DNA of 64,000 nucleotides, taken from Gordonia alkaliphila. Its GTDB lineage: Bacteria; Actinomycetota; Actinomycetes; Mycobacteriales; Mycobacteriaceae. Position numbers and translations under genes: made by a program. This document shows positions 46,070 through 55,767 of this stretch, one piece after another. The notes under the pieces are model-generated. The model was not told the origin of the DNA and did no database searches. It saw only the letters and a program-made list of their open reading frames with translations. Location of the stretch: NCBI RefSeq assembly GCF_023017165.1, contig NZ_JALKBW010000001.1, positions 310,001 to 374,000 on the forward strand, given 5' to 3'. Position 1 is the first letter of the stretch. The number at the start of each line of letters is the position of its first letter.

Positions 46070-46527
46070 ATATCGACCCGCGAGAGCAGGCGCGAGCGTA
46101 CGAGGAGGTGCGCGTCGAGGATGCACCCAAACCGGACATGCCGGAGAACCGGCGCGAAGTGCGGCAGGTGCCCGAGGCGGTCGCCGCTGCCGACGTCACC
46201 AAGCGCAAGGACACCACGGTCGAGACCGCCGCGACTGACGAGCTCACCGATGCAGCTGAGGCGGCGGCGGTCGAGTGGAAATTCGAGGATCACCGGGCGC
46301 GCGGTGTCGAGTGGGTGCGGCCCACCGATTTGATCGCCCGCAATACTGCGTCATTGGCCGGGAGGGGCATCGACATGGAGGTTGAGATGTCGCGCAAGGC
46401 CCGCGCGCCATTGGTGGACGGGTTGAGGTACCTCGGCGACCGAGCCAGACAACTGTCGCCGCTGTCGGCGTTCGGGCACAGTGCCCGGCGCCACGCTCCG
46501 ACGCGCACTGCGGTCGGGAAGTCGTGA
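46066..46527 (+). CDS. Hypothetical ICE protein
   Basis: 153 residues, start MNIDPREQARAYEEVRVEDA. Acidic N-terminal half, basic C-terminus (SARRHAPTRTAVGKS), no membrane segment. A conserved-looking block FEDHRARGVEWVRPTDLIAR lies at about 75-95. Translationally coupled to the DUF2637 gene. I do not recognise it. Confidence 0.7.
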   Translation: MNIDPREQARAYEEVRVEDAPKPDMPENRREVRQVPEAVAAADVTKRKDTTVETAATDELTDAAEAAAVEWKFEDHRARGVEWVRPTDLIARNTASLAGRGIDMEVEMSRKARAPLVDGLRYLGDRARQLSPLSAFGHSARRHAPTRTAVGKS

Positions 46528-46618
46528 AGCGGTGATCAACGATGACTCGACAACGAACGCCCGACCACCCCCAACGCAGAGGCCCGCTGCGTGCACCTCG
46601 CTACCAGGAGGTGCCATC

Positions 46619-47467
46619 ATGACAACCCGCACGACCTTCGGTGAACCGGAAAACTTTACTCGCAGCGAGGGCTTGCGTGCCCTGCTGAACCGGCTGCACG
46701 AGGGCGGCCCCGGCGCGTGGCAATCCGATCCGGTTGCCGCTGACCTGATGGCCTACGCCGCCGAAAAGTACGGGGCGCTGGCCCGCAAGCACGGCCTCGA
46801 CCCCTGGGAGGCAGCTTCAGCCGCATTCGACGTGATGCGCACGAAGGCCGCGCGTACCGCGAATGACCCCTGGGGCGTGGTGACCCACGCGGTGCGCATC
46901 ACCTGCATCGCGGAGGAACGCGGTCAAGGCCTGCTGTGTTCGGTGCATCAAGCCCGACGCCCACACATCTCCGCGTTCCACGACGCCGAGCGGCTGTCAG
47001 ATCGGGAGAACCCGCTGACGGACTATCACTCCGCATTCCACGTCACCGACCCCGACCCAACCGCCTCCGACGAACCGGTCAGTGCCACGGCGTGCTGCTC
47101 GGCAGGATCGGCGGTGGAGGACGCGATCGCGTTGTTCACGCTGCTGGGCTGGCCCCCGCACGTCGCCCGCGCCGGGGTCGAGCACGTCTGCCAGGCTCTG
47201 GCCGGTGCGGGGAGCCGCCAGAGCGCCTATGAAGCGCTGCGTCGTGACAAGCACGCCCGCGCCCTGCTGGACGTGAACGGCACCGCTTGGACGGCACTGC
47301 TGAAAGCACTGCTCGGGCACCCCAGCCCGGCCTATGCCGCGACCGCTGCCGGGCGCGGCATCCTGCTGAGGTTGCTGATCGGCGAGAGCCTGCGCGCGCT
47401 GCTGCGCGACGACGATCTCGTGTTGATGATCTCGCTCGCGGCCCCGAAACGCGGGGGCCGGTCATGA
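46619..47467 (+). CDS. Hypothetical ICE protein, possibly DNA-binding
   Basis: 282 residues with AGGAGG nine bases before the ATG. Mostly helical; GLDPWEAASAAFDVMRTKAA and the later VEHVCQALAGAGSRQSAYEAL have a sigma-factor-like or replication-associated look, but no motif is decisive. It overlaps the ParB-like gene by ATGA, so a role in element maintenance is suggested by context. Confidence 0.72.
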   Translation: MTTRTTFGEPENFTRSEGLRALLNRLHEGGPGAWQSDPVAADLMAYAAEKYGALARKHGLDPWEAASAAFDVMRTKAARTANDPWGVVTHAVRITCIAEERGQGLLCSVHQARRPHISAFHDAERLSDRENPLTDYHSAFHVTDPDPTASDEPVSATACCSAGSAVEDAIALFTLLGWPPHVARAGVEHVCQALAGAGSRQSAYEALRRDKHARALLDVNGTAWTALLKALLGHPSPAYAATAAGRGILLRLLIGESLRALLRDDDLVLMISLAAPKRGGRS

Positions 47468-48438
47468 GCAGGCGCACCGGGCACATCGAACTGGATCGCA
47501 CGGTCGCCTCAATCATCGTCGGCAACCGGCACCGCACCGACCTGGGCGACCTGACCGCGTTGGTCGAGTCCATCGCACGGGACGGACTCCTACAGCCGCT
47601 GACGGTCACCATCGACGGGGTGCTGGTGTGCGGCGCTCGGCGGCTGGCCGCGATCAAGCTACTCGGCTGGCGCACGGTGAGTGTGTGGGTGCGCTCGGGC
47701 GTCTCGGGCAGGCTCGGGCACCTGCTGGCTGAGCAAGACGACAACCTTCTGCACAAGAACCTCACCTCGAGTGAAAAGACTGCGCTGTATCGCGAGCTAA
47801 AGACCCTCATGGCCGAGGACGCCTCACGCAGGCAGGCAGCAACACGGTTCAGTGCGGAGAACCAGCCAGGAAAGGACGGTGCGGGAAACCTTCCCGCACC
47901 GTCCGAAGCGGCGGGCCGGGCCAGCGAGCAAGCCGCCGCCATGATCCCCGGTGGCGTGTCCTACAAAACGCTCGACAAGATCGACTACCTGCGGCAAGTC
48001 GCCGACGACCGCGACCTGCCTGCCACGGTGCGCGGCGATGCCGCTGCCGAAATCGAACGCATCGACGCCGGTGGGCCAGTGCATCCCGGCTTCGAGCGCG
48101 TCCGCGCCGCCGTCGCCGCAAGCGAGGACGCCGATCTGGAGGCGCTCGCACAAGAGGCCGTCACCCGTGCACATACCGCGCAGAAGCAGCCAGCACCGGT
48201 CACGTCCACGGGTGAGACCGAGCCTGTGCGGTGGCCGGTGCGCGCGTTCGTCGCCACCTGGACGGAGCTTGCCGACTGGTGGACGCACTACGACGCCGAG
48301 GTGCTGGCAAGCGATCTCACCGACGAGCAGATCGCCTCGTTTCTGGTGACCGCTGACGGCACCAGCACGTTCGCCGACGAGCTGCGTGCCGCTCGGCAGT
48401 TGCAAGACAACCCGCGCAGGCATCTCCGGGCGCTCTAG
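47464..48438 (+). CDS. ParB N-terminal domain protein
   Basis: 324 residues. The ParB domain includes IARDGLLQPLTVTIDGVLVC followed by GARRLAAIKLLGW, with the GxRR nucleotide-contact motif, and LAEQDDNLLHKNLTSSEKTA. The C-terminal part (about 150-324) has an HTH-like stretch GVSYKTLDKIDYL. It may act in partition or as a transcription regulator of the element. No parA gene and no parS site are visible. Confidence 0.88.
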   Translation: MSRRTGHIELDRTVASIIVGNRHRTDLGDLTALVESIARDGLLQPLTVTIDGVLVCGARRLAAIKLLGWRTVSVWVRSGVSGRLGHLLAEQDDNLLHKNLTSSEKTALYRELKTLMAEDASRRQAATRFSAENQPGKDGAGNLPAPSEAAGRASEQAAAMIPGGVSYKTLDKIDYLRQVADDRDLPATVRGDAAAEIERIDAGGPVHPGFERVRAAVAASEDADLEALAQEAVTRAHTAQKQPAPVTSTGETEPVRWPVRAFVATWTELADWWTHYDAEVLASDLTDEQIASFLVTADGTSTFADELRAARQLQDNPRRHLRAL

Positions 48439-48474
48439 CCCTCATCGGGTGAGTGGGCGGCGCACCTGGGGGTT

Positions 48475-49200
48475 ATGAAGACGACTCCCGATGATCCCGC
48501 CCGCACCCGCCGCCGACTGATCTCCCTTGTCTGCGCCGGGGTCGCGTTCCTCGTCTTGGCTGCGATCGGCGTCTACGGGCTGGTGACCGGCCCGAACGAC
48601 ACCAGCCCGTCACCCGACCGGTCACCGGTACCGACTCGCTCCGCTCCCAGCCAGCCGACTCCGCGCCTGCCGGTGATCGCACCGGCGAGCGACCCCGTAG
48701 AGTTCGCACGCCAGGCCGCACATGCGCTGTTCACCTGGGACACCGCCAGTGGGTTCCTACCGCTGGATTACACCGCCGTGCTGCTGGACGTGGGTGACCC
48801 GACCGGGAACGAGCAGGCGGGCCTGGCCTCCGACGTCACCTCCTACCTGCCGGGCCGTGACGCCTGGGGCGAGCTGCGCCAGTACGGCACGAGCCAGCAC
48901 CTGACCATCACCGACGCCTACGTGCCGGAATTGTGGGCGCAGGCGGTCGAGCAGGCCCGGCCCGGTCAACTCCCGCTCGGGGCGACCGCCATCACGATCG
49001 AGGGCACCCGGCACCGCGAAGGGATCTGGAACGACGAACCGGTGACTTCTGAGCATGCGGTGGCGTTCACGATCTTCCTCGCCTGCCCACCCGAAACCCC
49101 GCCGACGGGCAGCCAGAGCACGACCGAGACACCCGCTGCGGGTGCGGTGCCGTCGTGCTACCTGCTGCGGCTGTCGATGCTCGACCAGCCGCTGCGCTGA
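48475..49200 (+). CDS. VirB8/TcpC-like conjugal transfer protein
   Basis: 241 residues: a short cytoplasmic Arg-rich head, one membrane helix (about 17-37), a Pro/Ser-rich linker, then an extracytoplasmic domain with two C-terminal Cys (LACPPETP, SCYLLRL). That shape and position before the hydrolase and VirB6-like genes fit an NTF2-fold assembly protein of the transfer channel. Sequence motifs alone are weak. Confidence 0.6.
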   Translation: MKTTPDDPARTRRRLISLVCAGVAFLVLAAIGVYGLVTGPNDTSPSPDRSPVPTRSAPSQPTPRLPVIAPASDPVEFARQAAHALFTWDTASGFLPLDYTAVLLDVGDPTGNEQAGLASDVTSYLPGRDAWGELRQYGTSQHLTITDAYVPELWAQAVEQARPGQLPLGATAITIEGTRHREGIWNDEPVTSEHAVAFTIFLACPPETPPTGSQSTTETPAAGAVPSCYLLRLSMLDQPLR

Positions 49201-49537
49201 GACGGAGGCAACGACCATGAAGAAGGTAGCCATCGCGCTGGCCCTGATGCTCCTGCTCGGCCCATTCGTCGGCCTGCTGGCGATCGGCGTACTGATGAAC
49301 CCCGCCGCGAACGCCGCATGCACCATCGACGGCACCGGCGTCACCGTCGGGGATATCCCCGACTCGCTCACAGCGACCACCGCAAACGGTGAGACCATCA
49401 CGCTCAACCGGCAACAGCTCACGCACGCGGCCACCATCATCGAGATCGGTTCCGCCATCGACGGGGTGGGGCGCGACGGCATCCAGATCGCGCTCATGGC
49501 GGCCCTCTGTCAAGTGTCGGGTTTGGTAGAGGCTGAT

Positions 49538-50464
49538 CTACTTGGTTTCGGTTAATGAGTGCTCGCGCGCAGTGGCGCGATAGGCCGCCTCGAGCTCGGC
49601 GGGCGGGACGTGCCCGATCTCGCCATGGAGGCGACGGTTGTTGAACCAGTCGATGTATTCCGCCGTCGCGATCTCGACGTCGTTGATCGCCGTCCAGGGA
49701 CCGCGGTTGCGGATCAACTCGGCCTTGTAAAGCGAGTTCAGCGCCTCGGCCATCGCATTGTCATAGCTATCGCCCTTTGACCCGACAGAGGCGACGGCGT
49801 CGCATTCGGCGAGACGTTCTGCGTAGCGGATCGCTCGATACTGGACCCCGCGATCGGAGTGATGAATTAGGCCGGTCAGGTCGTCGCCGGCATGCTGGCG
49901 CCGCCAAATCCCCATTTTCAGGGCGTCGAGCGCGAGGTCCGTATAGAGCCTTGTAGAGACCTGCCAGCCGACGACAAGACGACTGAACACGTCGGTGACG
50001 AACGCGACATAGACCCAGCCGGAGAACGTGTGGACATAGGTTATATCGGCGACCCAGAGCTCGTTCGGACGCGACGCGACGAACTCGCGCCCCACGAGAT
50101 CCAACGGCCTGCCCGTCTCCGGTGCCGGCTTCGTCGTCCGCGGACCCTTCGCCCGCGAGATCCCACGCAGCCCGGCCTCGCGCATGAGACGCCGGACCGT
50201 GGACTCGGCGACTTTCTCGCCCTGCCTGCGCAGCTCGGCGTGGATCTTACGGACTCCATAAACGCCGTAGTTGTCCGAGTGGATCTTCCGGATCAGCTCC
50301 AGCAGCTGCCCGTCGCGGACCTCTCTCGCCGAGGGCGACCGAGACTGAGCGGCATAGAACGTCGACGGGGCAATCTGGCCGGGCGTTCCTTCCAAGACCC
50401 GGCAGATCGGCTCGACCCCATGCTCGCCACGATGCTCCGCGACGAACCGGACGCGTTCGCTCAT
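49538..50464 (-). CDS. IS3-family transposase OrfB (DDE integrase catalytic subunit)
   Basis: 308 residues. An HTH_21-like domain leads into the rve core with the DDE triad: Asp in WVADITYVHT, Asp in HHSDRGVQY, and Glu in DNAMAEALNSLYKAEL. The C-terminus GHVPPAELEAAY is typical. It begins at the ATG overlapping the OrfA stop (ATGA), so it may be made by coupling as well as by frameshifting. Confidence 0.96.
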   Translation of the reverse strand: MSERVRFVAEHRGEHGVEPICRVLEGTPGQIAPSTFYAAQSRSPSAREVRDGQLLELIRKIHSDNYGVYGVRKIHAELRRQGEKVAESTVRRLMREAGLRGISRAKGPRTTKPAPETGRPLDLVGREFVASRPNELWVADITYVHTFSGWVYVAFVTDVFSRLVVGWQVSTRLYTDLALDALKMGIWRRQHAGDDLTGLIHHSDRGVQYRAIRYAERLAECDAVASVGSKGDSYDNAMAEALNSLYKAELIRNRGPWTAINDVEIATAEYIDWFNNRRLHGEIGHVPPAELEAAYRATAREHSLTETK

Positions 50465-50778
50465 CGGGACGGGCGGTCGAGCTCCGCCGCGAAGAAAGCC
50501 GACGCCTGCTTCAGGATCGTGTTCGCCCGACGCAACTCCCGAACCTCGCGCTCGAGCTCCGCGATCCGCGCGGACTCCTCAGTCGTGCGGCCCGGACGCA
50601 GGCCCTCGTCGGTCTCGGCTTGTTTGACCCAGGTGCGCAGCGCTTCGGGATGGACACCGAGCTGCTCACCCACGCGCTTGTAAGCGCCGGTGCGGGTCTC
50701 AGGGTCTTTGCGGGCGTCGATCGCCATGCGCGTTGCCCGCTCTTTGAGCTCGGCGGGGTACTTACGAGGTGCTGCCAT
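50461..50778 (-). CDS. IS3-family transposase OrfA (HTH_Tnp_1)
   Basis: 105 residues. MAAPRKYPAELKERATRMAI and GVHPEALRTWVKQAE form the DNA-binding HTH; the C-terminal RIAELEREVRELRRANTILK is the leucine zipper that mediates multimerisation. Reads toward OrfB. I see no A6G-type slippery run at the junction. Confidence 0.95.
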   Translation of the reverse strand: MAAPRKYPAELKERATRMAIDARKDPETRTGAYKRVGEQLGVHPEALRTWVKQAETDEGLRPGRTTEESARIAELEREVRELRRANTILKQASAFFAAELDRPSR

Positions 50779-52188
50779 GATGGCGGGTCCTTCCGGGTGT
50801 TCCTACCCTCCATCAAACCCGACACGATTCACTCACCGAATCCACCCTGCGGATGCTGTCGAACACCTCCGCCTACCCCGAGAGCGCCGACTACCCGAAC
50901 GACGGCAATGGTGGCGACCACGACTCACTCGGGTTGTTCCAGATGCGCCCGCAGTCCGGGTGGGGCAGTGTCACCGAACTCATGGACGCCACCTATCAAG
51001 CTCGGGCGTTCTACGGCGGGCCGGACGGTCCGAACTACCCGAGTCCGCGTGGCCTGCTCGACATTCCCGGCTGGCAGCAGATGAGCAAGGGCGAGGCAGC
51101 TCAAGCCGTCGAAGTCAGTGCCTACCCCGACAGGTACAACAACTATGAGCCGGTCGCACTCACCATCCTGAGCACGCTCACGGGAGCGGGTGGCCCGATC
51201 AACCCAGCACCGCTCCAACCCGCTGTCATACTCGCTGAGGTCACGGAGTCATCGCGCGTGGTCTTCCCCCTGCCGGAGGGCACCTGGGTTCCCACGTCAC
51301 CGTTCGGGTCACGCATCCACCCGATCACCGGGGAGCAGAGCTTCCACACAGGTTCCGACTTCGCCGCGCCGGACGGTACGCCGATCCTCGCCGCAGCCTC
51401 AGGCACGGTTACCGTTGCCGAGTTCTCCGGCGGTTACGGCGGCCTCGTCGTGATCGAGCACCGTATCGCCGGGCGCACCGTGGCGACCGCCTACGCGCAC
51501 AGCTGGCAGCACGGCATCCACGTCTCGGTCGGCGATCAAGTCGTGGCCGGGCAACACATCGCCGACGTCGGTTCCTCGGGCATGAGCACCGGGCCGCATC
51601 TGCATTTCGAGGTTCGCGATGGCGGCACCAACGGCGAGTTCATCGACCCTGCCGCATGGCTGAACCAGCACAACGCCGCCGATCTTCCCGAAGCCGCAGT
51701 CGGGGCTCCGAACGGATGTGACAAAAGCACCGGCGCGGCCGGTGACCCGGCACCGTTCGACGATGATGACCCGAACAGGCTGGTCGCCGATCCGACCTCG
51801 ACCGGGCAGATCACCGCCCGGATGCTGCACCTGTACGAGCAGACCATCGCTTCGTTCCCTGACACTGGGTGGGGCTGCTACTCACCCCGGCCCGGCACCC
51901 AGTCGGAGCATCCCTTGGGGCGTGCGTGTGATCTGACGTTCGGCAATGCGATCGGCCAGTACCCGACCGCTGAGCAACTCGCGTACGGCTGGCAGGTCAC
52001 CGAGTGGATGCAGTCACACGCCGAAGCACTCGGCGTGGAATATCTGATCTGGCAAGGCAAGATCTGGTCGCTCTCACGTGACGCCGAAGGCTGGCGTCCC
52101 TATGGCGGCGGCGGGATGCACGACCCCAGCAACGTGACAGGTGGGCACTACGACCACCTCCACGTCACGGTGAAGTAGCGGGTGTGTC

Positions 52189-52455
52189 ATGGACGTGTTC
52201 CCCGACTTCGACGGACTGGCTGGCATCGGCGATCTCCGGGAGGTCGTCGGGGCGCTGCTGATGTTCGCCCTCGTGATCGCGGTGCTGATGCTGATCGTCT
52301 CGGCGATCATCTGGGCAGTCTCATCGAGCACCGGCAACTATGCCGCCGCATCCAAGGGCCGCGTCGGAGTGCTGGTCTCTCTCGGCGGCGCAGTCCTGGC
52401 CGGGGCCGGTGTCGCGTGGATGAACTGGCTGATCGGCCTCGGCCAGCAACTCTGA
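52189..52455 (+). CDS. Small two-helix membrane protein of the transfer operon (DUF6112-like), copy 1
   Basis: 88 residues with two membrane segments separated by a basic loop (SKGRVGVLVSLGGAV). It is similar throughout to the next gene: LIVSAIIWA then a Gly-rich second helix. Small paired membrane proteins at this position resemble VirB2/TrbC-like pilin subunits, but there is no signal peptidase site I can name. Confidence 0.75.
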   Translation: MDVFPDFDGLAGIGDLREVVGALLMFALVIAVLMLIVSAIIWAVSSSTGNYAAASKGRVGVLVSLGGAVLAGAGVAWMNWLIGLGQQL

Positions 52456-52475
52456 CCCGTACTGCTTCTTCTTCT

Positions 52476-52503
52476 GAGCGCCCGCCCTCTGGGGCGGGCG
52501 CTC
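52476..52503 (+). terminator. Perfect 12-bp stem with tetraloop between the two paralogues
   Basis: GAGCGCCCGCCC-TCTG-GGGCGGGCGCTC, 21 bp after the copy-1 stop. No T-run follows, so it may act as partial terminator or mRNA stabiliser, letting copy 1 be made in excess of downstream genes. Confidence 0.65.
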
Positions 52504-52570
52504 TCGTGCGTGTGGCAACGGGGTGCACCTGACGGCAGAACCACCCATCGCTTCATGAAGGAGAACTGCC

Positions 52571-52840
52571 GTGATTGACATCGACCCTAACTCCAGCGGC
52601 TTGCCGGGAATCGAGCAGCTGCGCATCATCGTCGGCGCAGTCATGACCGTAGGACTGATCCTCAGCGTTCTGGCGCTGATCGTCTCCGCGATCATCTGGG
52701 CCTACGGCTCCAACTCGTCCAACCCGCACCTGGCCGGTCGCGGCAAGATCGGCGTTCTGATCTCGTGCGGTGCTGCCGTTGTGTGTGGCGCGTCTGTGAC
52801 GCTCATCAACTTCTTCTGGGGCGTCGGCCAAGCCGTCTGA
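52571..52840 (+). CDS. Small two-helix membrane protein of the transfer operon (DUF6112-like), copy 2
   Basis: 89 residues from an ATG preceded by AAGGAG. It shares the layout of copy 1: D-G-L-x-G-I near the N-terminus, LIVSAIIWAYG, a basic loop GRGKIGVLIS, and a second helix ending near the C-terminus. A tandem duplication of a channel or pilin-like subunit gene. Role inferred from operon position. Confidence 0.75.
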   Translation: MIDIDPNSSGLPGIEQLRIIVGAVMTVGLILSVLALIVSAIIWAYGSNSSNPHLAGRGKIGVLISCGAAVVCGASVTLINFFWGVGQAV

Positions 52841-52880
52841 ATCCACCCATCAACAACTCCGAACTACAAGGAGGCTCGTG

Positions 52881-54239
52881 ATGGGCGTGTGCGATATCCC
52901 CGTCATTTCCAGCGTCTGTGATGTCGCCGGTGAAGCCGCCGCGACGCTGATCTCGGCACCTTTCGACTGGCTCGCCAGCGCGATGGGTGAAGCCGCCGCC
53001 TGGCTGTTCGAGGCCGTCTGGACGGTCTTCGACACCACCACTCTGGTTGACGTCACCAGCGGCGAGTACCTCGGCGTCTACAACTTGATCTTCGGGATCG
53101 CCGTGTTCGTCATGCTGCTGTTCTTCTGCCTGCAACTGATCACCGGCATGATCCGCCGAGAACCCGCCGCCCTCTCCCGCGCCGCCCTCGGCTTAGCCAA
53201 GAGCGTGCTCGGGTCGTTCGTGGTCATCACGCTGGTGGCGCTGCTGCTGGAGATCACCGACCAACTCGCGATCGGGATCATCCAAGCCGCCGGGGAAACC
53301 ACCGCAACGATGGGCGACAAGATCGCCATTCTCGTCGCTGGGCTGACCGCACTGAACGTCGGCGCTCCTGGAGTCGGGGCGATCCTGACGATCTTCCTCG
53401 CGTCCTTGGCGATCGCTGCCGCCGCGATCGTGTGGCTGTCGTTGCTCATCCGCAAGGCGCTGCTGCTGGTCGCGGTCGTGCTCGCCCCGTTTGCGTTCTC
53501 CGGTGCCTCCTGGGATGCCACGCGCGGCTGGATCTCCAAGTGGGCGATGTTCGTCATCGCGCTCGTGTTGTCCAAGCTGGTGCTTGTCGTGATTCTGCTG
53601 GTCGCGGTGACCCAGGTGTCGGCCCCAATCGACGCCGACCTATCGAACATCGCCGACCCACTCGCCGGGGTCGTACTGATGGCACTGGCCGGGTTCGCGC
53701 CGTACATGACTTACCGGTTCCTGTCGTTCGTCGGTTTCGATCTCTACAACTCGATGGGAACCGAGCAGGAGGCCAAGAGCGCCCTTAACCGGCCCGTGCC
53801 GACGCCGGGCAAGCCGCAGGGCGGCGAACCGAAGAAGGTACTCGACGAGGGCGCCAAGAGCGGCGACAAGAAGGACAGCGGCGCTGCCGGTGGTGGCCCT
53901 AACGCGAAGCCGACACCACCAGCGTCCTCAGCGGGTGGTGCTGGCGCGGGCGCAGGTGGTTCTGCCGGAGCCGCAGGTGCCGGGGGTGGCGCGGCGGCGG
54001 CGGGGCCGATCGCCGCAGGAGTCGTGGCCGGTGCCGCTGTGGTCAAGGCAGCCGCGACCGCCGGGCCTAAAGCGGGTCAGGCGCTCGCTGGTCAGGCCGA
54101 TCAAGCGGCATCTGGTGCCGAGCAGACGGGTCAGGCTCCGGTCACGCCCCATGCACCGCCTCCCTCCGGGCCGTTGCCGAAGACGCCGGACAGTTCCCCG
54201 CCGCCACCGTCTCCGAAGCCCCAGCCGACGAAGGAGTGA
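52881..54239 (+). CDS. VirB6/TrbL-like integral membrane protein of the transfer channel
   Basis: 452 residues with AAGGAGG upstream. About six to seven membrane segments (residues 60-300) include LIRKALLLVAVVLAPFAFSG, a typical TrbL/VirB6 stretch. The last 150 residues are a disordered Gly/Ala/Pro/Ser-rich cytoplasmic tail ending in a poly-Pro run. It should form the inner-membrane base of the conjugation channel. Frame overlaps no neighbour; the next gene starts 7 bp later. Confidence 0.85.
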   Translation: MGVCDIPVISSVCDVAGEAAATLISAPFDWLASAMGEAAAWLFEAVWTVFDTTTLVDVTSGEYLGVYNLIFGIAVFVMLLFFCLQLITGMIRREPAALSRAALGLAKSVLGSFVVITLVALLLEITDQLAIGIIQAAGETTATMGDKIAILVAGLTALNVGAPGVGAILTIFLASLAIAAAAIVWLSLLIRKALLLVAVVLAPFAFSGASWDATRGWISKWAMFVIALVLSKLVLVVILLVAVTQVSAPIDADLSNIADPLAGVVLMALAGFAPYMTYRFLSFVGFDLYNSMGTEQEAKSALNRPVPTPGKPQGGEPKKVLDEGAKSGDKKDSGAAGGGPNAKPTPPASSAGGAGAGAGGSAGAAGAGGGAAAAGPIAAGVVAGAAVVKAAATAGPKAGQALAGQADQAASGAEQTGQAPVTPHAPPPSGPLPKTPDSSPPPPSPKPQPTKE

Positions 54240-54245
54240 CCTGCG

Positions 54246-55715
54246 ATGTCGAACACTGAAACTGCCCGCGAACGCGGCGGCGAGCTGGTGCCTGTGAAAT
54301 TCTCCCGCCTCACGAGGCGCGGCATCCTGCTCGGCCTGTCGCTGTCTCAGCTGATCACCCTCGGTGTCGGTGGGGCGAGCCTCGTGGCCGCGTTCTACGG
54401 CGGAGGCGGTGCCCTGTTCCTCATCACCGCGCCGATCTGGGTAATCGCTGCCGCGATCACCTGGATTCCGGTCGCAGGCCGCCCGCTGGTCGAGTGGCTG
54501 CCGGTGACCTGCTGGTGGCTGTGGCGCACCACCGGCGGGCAACTGGCCTACCGCCGCAGGATCGTCACCCCCCGCCCGGCAGGAACCCTCGCGCTGCCCG
54601 GCGACGCGGCCCGGCTGCGTGAGTACGTCGATCCCGAGACCGGGGCCGGAATGGTGCACGACCCGACCGCCGGAACCCTCACCGTCGTCACCGAGATCAC
54701 CCATCCCGCGTTCGTCCTACTCGACCCCGGTGAGCAGGAACGGCGCGTGACCGCATGGGGCAGGGTGCTGGCGACCGTGTGCCGTTCGGGGCGTATCGCC
54801 ACGCTGCAAGTGCTGGAGCGGACGCTGCCGGACTCCGGGCAAGGTTTGGCAGAGTGGTGGGCCGCGCACGGCACTGCCGACGGTTCATGGGCGGCGACGA
54901 CGTATCAGGAACTCATCGAACGGGCCGGACCTGCCGGGGAACGCCACGCGACCACCCTCAGTCTGAGCCTGGATATGCGGGCCGCCGCCCGCCAGATTCG
55001 CACCGCAGGCGGCGGCGTCAAGGGCGCGGCGAACGTGCTGCGGCAGGAGATGGGCACGCTGTCGGCAGCGCTGCGCTCGGCAGACCTGACGAGCAAGGGC
55101 TGGCTCAGCACCGGACAGATCGCGGTCATCCTGCGCTCGGCGTATGACCCGGCGATCGCCGCGACGCTGGAACGCCACGGCGACCTCGGTCACGACCTCG
55201 CCACCGCCGGGCCGGTCGCAGTCACCGAGTCGTGGGGGCATATGCGCAGCGACTCGGCCTACCACTGCGTCGTGTGGATCTCGGAGTGGCCGCGCTCGAT
55301 GGTGCATCCGGGATTCCTCTCACCCGTGCTGCTGTCCAGTGGCATACATCGGGCGTTCTCGCTGATCTGCACCCCGCTGCGCACCGATCAGGCGGCACGC
55401 GACATTCGCCGCAAGAAGACCGAGTACATCTCAGATGCTGCCCAACGTGCCCGCATCGGGCAGATCGAAGACGCCTCGCAGACCGCCGAGTACCACGACG
55501 TGCTCCAGCAGGAGGCTGACCTGACTGCCGGGCACGGGGTGCTCCGCTACACCGGGCTGATCTCAGTATCTGCCGACTCGCTCGAGGAACTGGAATCGGC
55601 AGTCGCCGCGATCGAGCAAGCCGCGATCCAAGCGTCATGCGAGACCCGCGTGCTGGTCGGCCAGCAAGCGCAGGCATTCACCGCCGCCGCACTGCCGCTG
55701 TGCCGCAAGGTCTGA
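54246..55715 (+). CDS. SCO6880 family T4SS protein (VirB4 N-terminal-like half)
   Basis: 489 residues. Two membrane segments near the N-terminus (about 28-75), then a large cytoplasmic domain with TEITHPAFVLLDPGEQERRV and WISEWPRSMVHPGF. SCO6880 proteins correspond to the N-terminal half of VirB4, while the ATPase half is a separate gene (here at 56565). No Walker motif is present. Common in actinobacterial T4SS. Confidence 0.87.
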   Translation: MSNTETARERGGELVPVKFSRLTRRGILLGLSLSQLITLGVGGASLVAAFYGGGGALFLITAPIWVIAAAITWIPVAGRPLVEWLPVTCWWLWRTTGGQLAYRRRIVTPRPAGTLALPGDAARLREYVDPETGAGMVHDPTAGTLTVVTEITHPAFVLLDPGEQERRVTAWGRVLATVCRSGRIATLQVLERTLPDSGQGLAEWWAAHGTADGSWAATTYQELIERAGPAGERHATTLSLSLDMRAAARQIRTAGGGVKGAANVLRQEMGTLSAALRSADLTSKGWLSTGQIAVILRSAYDPAIAATLERHGDLGHDLATAGPVAVTESWGHMRSDSAYHCVVWISEWPRSMVHPGFLSPVLLSSGIHRAFSLICTPLRTDQAARDIRRKKTEYISDAAQRARIGQIEDASQTAEYHDVLQQEADLTAGHGVLRYTGLISVSADSLEELESAVAAIEQAAIQASCETRVLVGQQAQAFTAAALPLCRKV

Positions 55716-55767
55716 ACCGTCGGGCGCACCTCGAAACCATCCCCACTGATTCACCTGGAGGCCCGAC

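Larger units (their letters stand above)
49508..50831 (-). mobile_element. IS3-family insertion sequence, 1,324 bp
   Basis: Ends start with TG: TGTCAAGTGTCGGGTTTG on the left and, inverted, TGAATCGTGTCGGGTTTG on the right; a longer imperfect match runs on to GAGG. The repeat CTC flanks it (49505-49507 and 50832-50834), the 3-bp duplication usual for IS3 elements. It carries two overlapping minus-strand transposase frames, both intact, so it looks recent and active. Confidence 0.92.
49217..52178 (+). pseudogene. T4SS peptidoglycan hydrolase (lysozyme-like + M23 domains), split by an IS element
   Basis: The N-terminal part (49217-49507) encodes a signal peptide/membrane segment and reads to IQIALMAAL. 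It resumes at 50835 with TESTLRMLSNTSAYPES, so removing the IS plus one 3-bp repeat restores a continuous 544-residue protein. Domains: lysozyme-like (HDSLGLFQMRPQSGWG), M23 endopeptidase (FGSRIHPITGEQSFHTGSD, GPHLHFEV), and a C-terminal catalytic-like domain (SEHPLGRACDLTF, HYDHLHVTV). It should open the wall for the conjugation channel. Currently interrupted; the 3' part may still be made from the ATG at 50853. Confidence 0.9.
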
